Origin: Thauera sp. K11
GTDB lineage: Bacteria > Pseudomonadota > Gammaproteobacteria > Burkholderiales > Rhodocyclaceae
Reading direction: 5' to 3'
NCBI RefSeq assembly: GCF_002354895.1
Contig: NZ_CP023439.1
Coordinates: 3,162,001 to 3,226,000, forward strand
Length of the DNA: 64,000 nucleotides
The stretch's first letter is position 1. Each line of letters starts with the position of its first letter. Shown here in pieces: positions 60,691 through 64,000 of this stretch. The translations under genes were made by a program, and so were the position numbers. The notes under the pieces were generated by a model. That model saw only the letters and a list, made by a program, of their open reading frames with translations. It had not been told where the DNA came from and ran no database searches.

Positions 60691-61617
60691 ATGAGTGAAT
60701 TCCTCCAGAAAGTCGCCAAGACCCTCAACCACCACGGCGATGCCGCGCTGCGCACCCTGCGCGGACTGTCGTGGGACGTCCGCCGCCCCGCCGCGGATCG
60801 CCCGGTGATCGTCCTCGGATGCTCGCGCGCCGGCACTACCGTCGTCTACAAGACCCTCTCCGAATCGCCCGAGCTGGGCACGCTGCAGCGCGAAACCCAC
60901 GATTTCTGGGTCGACCTGCATCCGCTCGTCGAGAAGGGCTGGGATACGCACGCCCTGCACGCCGCCGACGCCAGCCAGCGCGACCGGAACCACGTCGCAC
61001 GCTACTTCTACCGCTGGACGGGCAAGAATCGCTGGGTGGACAAGAACAACCAGAACGGCCTGTGCGTCCCCTACCTGCGGACGCTCTTTCCCGACGCGAT
61101 CTTCGTCTATGTGAAACGCAGCCCCGGCGACAACATCAATTCGCTGATCGAAGGCTGGGGCAAGCCCGACAAGTACGCCACCTGGAGCGGCGTGTTCCCC
61201 GAAACCGTCGCCGTCGACGGCGGCCGCTACGAGCGCTGGTGCTTCTTCCTCGCCGAGGGATGGCGCGGCTACCTGCGCGCGCCCATCGAAGAAGTCGCCG
61301 CCTTCCAGTACGAAGCCATCAACCGCGCAATTCTCGAGGCCCGCGGCTCGGTTCCCGCCTCGCAGTGGGTGGAAGTCTTCTACGAAGACCTCGTGCGCGA
61401 TCCGGTGGCCGGCTACCGGAAGCTCTACGCCGACTGCGGGCTCGCCTTCACCCCGGAGGTGCAGGCCCACTGCGAGCAGGTGCTGAGCAAGCCCTACGAC
61501 GTGTTCGGCGAGATCGAACTCGACAAATGGAAGAAGGGGCGCAACCGCGAACGCGTCGAGCGCGTGCTCGGCCGGGTCTCCGGGGTCGCGCACGACATGG
61601 GCTATCCGCCGGCATGA
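60691..61617 (+). CDS. PAPS-dependent sulfotransferase
   Basis: 308 residues. The 5'-phosphosulfate loop VIVLGCSRAGTTVVYKTL starts near residue 39, and the 3'-phosphate motif FVYVKRSPGDNINSLIEG near 143. Transfers sulfate from PAPS, most likely to the polysaccharide or its lipid-linked precursor in the cytoplasm. PAPS would come from CysD/CysNC (43-46 kb) and PAP be cleared by CysQ. It overlaps the next gene by ATGA. Confidence 0.88.
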   Translation: MSEFLQKVAKTLNHHGDAALRTLRGLSWDVRRPAADRPVIVLGCSRAGTTVVYKTLSESPELGTLQRETHDFWVDLHPLVEKGWDTHALHAADASQRDRNHVARYFYRWTGKNRWVDKNNQNGLCVPYLRTLFPDAIFVYVKRSPGDNINSLIEGWGKPDKYATWSGVFPETVAVDGGRYERWCFFLAEGWRGYLRAPIEEVAAFQYEAINRAILEARGSVPASQWVEVFYEDLVRDPVAGYRKLYADCGLAFTPEVQAHCEQVLSKPYDVFGEIELDKWKKGRNRERVERVLGRVSGVAHDMGYPPA

Positions 61618-62606
61618 GCGCCGCCGCACGGCCGTCCGAAGGCGGCGCTGCGTCGCGTAGCGACAAGGGTCGTCCGGTGAGCCCCCCCCGCTTCTCCGTC
61701 GTCATCCCCGTCCGTGACGGAGCGGGTTTCATCGGCCGGGCGATCGACTCGGTACTCGCACAAAGCTGGCCCGCGCACGAGATCATCGTCGTCGACGACG
61801 GCTCGACCGATGCCACCCCCGAGGTCGCCGCCGCCTACGGCAGCCGCGTGCGCCTGCTGCGGCAGGCCAACGCGGGCGTCTCGGCGGCGCGCAATGCCGG
61901 CGCCCGCGCCGCCACGGGCGACTGGCTGGCATTTCTGGATGCGGACGACTGGTTCTATCCCGACCGGCTCAGGCTGCACGCCGAGTTCATCGGCGACGAC
62001 CCGGAACTGGATTTCCTCACTGGCGACTACGACTACCGCCGTCCGGACGGCAGCCGGATATCCGGCTCCATGGAGATCCACCCCTCGGGCAAGGCAATGC
62101 TGGCCAAGGCCGCCGGCGCCCTTCGCGTGACGATGGCCGCCGCGGAGTTCGAACCCTTCGTCGCCGACCATTTCGGCGACACGCACACGCTGAGCGTACC
62201 GCGCGCCGCCTTCCTGGAGCTTGGCGGCTATCCGACGGGTTTTCGCGTGTGCGAAGACGTGCTCTTCCTCGTGCGGCTGTGCGCGCGCAGCCGGCGTGCC
62301 GGCATCGTCTGCGCGCCGATGGCGGCCTACCTGATCCACGAGGCCAGCGCCACACGGCGAAATCCGCTCCAGGCCCAGATCGACAACGTGAAGACGCTGC
62401 GCAGGATGCTCCAGGAGTCGGCGGCCTTCCCCCCGCCCGTCAGGCGCGGCGTGAGATCGAGGGTGGCGAGCGGCCGGCTCAACCTGGCATATGCCTACGC
62501 CCGCGCAGGACGGCGGCGGGCCGCGCTCGCCGCCGTCCTGCCCTTGCTGTGGGAGTCCCCCGGCGCCAGGGCACTACGCGGAATCGCCTCGGTGCTGCGC
62601 GCCTGA
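61614..62606 (+). CDS. glycosyltransferase family 2
   Basis: 330 residues, GT-A fold: RFSVVIPVRDGAGFIGRAIDSVLAQSW, IIVVDDGSTDATPEV, GVSAARNAGARAATGDWLAFLDADDWFYPDRL (DXD-type metal site). Inverting transferase for the EPS repeat unit. Start 61614 lies in the sulfotransferase stop; the long frame reaching back over that gene is not coding. The first 25 residues are a loose extension before the fold. Confidence 0.9.
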   Translation: MSAAARPSEGGAASRSDKGRPVSPPRFSVVIPVRDGAGFIGRAIDSVLAQSWPAHEIIVVDDGSTDATPEVAAAYGSRVRLLRQANAGVSAARNAGARAATGDWLAFLDADDWFYPDRLRLHAEFIGDDPELDFLTGDYDYRRPDGSRISGSMEIHPSGKAMLAKAAGALRVTMAAAEFEPFVADHFGDTHTLSVPRAAFLELGGYPTGFRVCEDVLFLVRLCARSRRAGIVCAPMAAYLIHEASATRRNPLQAQIDNVKTLRRMLQESAAFPPPVRRGVRSRVASGRLNLAYAYARAGRRRAALAAVLPLLWESPGARALRGIASVLRA

Positions 62607-62774
62607 GCGGGGCGCCAAAGCGGCACCGCGATCAAAAATCCGCATTGATGTCGCAGCACAATATGCGCTTAAATGGAAATAAACCCGGTTGGCCGGGTCG
62701 CCGGCCGCGACCGCACGGCGAGCGGCCGGGGTGGAATCGTGCAGGCGGCCTGGAAGGGGAAATCTGGAGATCGG

Positions 62775-64000
<1,226 letters not shown>

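Overview
The window is a GC-rich (roughly 68-70 percent by eye) chromosomal segment from a betaproteobacterium. The gene set fits the Rhodocyclales/Zoogloeaceae (Thauera/Azoarcus-like): red-type form I RuBisCO with CbbX, exosortase-A-associated EPS genes, a two-domain polyphosphate:AMP phosphotransferase and a DctA carrier. The genus is inferred from gene content only.

Region 1 (1-5430): a minus-strand run rsmE - polyphosphate:AMP phosphotransferase - argA (cut by the window edge), then a plus-strand inositol-monophosphatase-family gene, a first phosphoribulokinase and a solitary HicA-like gene. Region 2 (5431-14023): the central carbon set tkt - gap - pgk - fba. Between pgk and fba, pyruvate kinase is reduced to a C-terminal remnant of about 32 codons, and a B12-type radical SAM gene and a small Cys-containing membrane protein occupy the space. 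Region 3 (14024-16160): a lower-GC insertion holding one OLD-family ATPase/TOPRIM nuclease gene, preceded by three inverted repeats. Region 4 (16181-26379): the Calvin operon, cbbR divergent from cbbL-cbbS-cbbX-cbbF-cbbP-cbbT-cbbK, ending in a cbbA cut off after 62 codons. prk, tkt and pgk therefore exist twice in this window.

Region 5 (26380-46125): dctA, DUF3422, purC, an MFS carrier, DUF2189, prlC with a DUF4124/glutaredoxin gene, a pyruvyltransferase, TauE/SafE, exonuclease III, a Crp/Fnr regulator with a perfect 16-bp palindrome ahead of a DUF2892 gene, argB, a MarR/MFS divergent pair, and cysNC/cysD on the minus strand.

Region 6 (46309-64000): cysQ, then an exosortase-A-type extracellular polysaccharide locus: acyl carrier protein, acyl-CoA ligase and PLP decarboxylase (the last two separated by a MntA/HepT-like toxin-antitoxin pair), a VanZ-heparinase fusion, rfbB-rfbA-rfbC without rfbD, a GT4, FkbM methyltransferase, sulfotransferase, GT2, GT61/DUF563 and the start of an NAD-sugar epimerase/decarboxylase. 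The PAPS-making (CysD, CysNC) and PAP-clearing (CysQ) genes sit just upstream, so a sulfated exopolymer is plausible.

The most striking unexplained feature is a family of six long intergenic inverted repeats, about 80-130 bp each. They share a core related to GGACTGTCCGAGCC and GCGAGTTCCGCAG but have unrelated or only partly shared outer arms. All lie between 19.1 and 30.9 kb, inside and just downstream of the Calvin operon.
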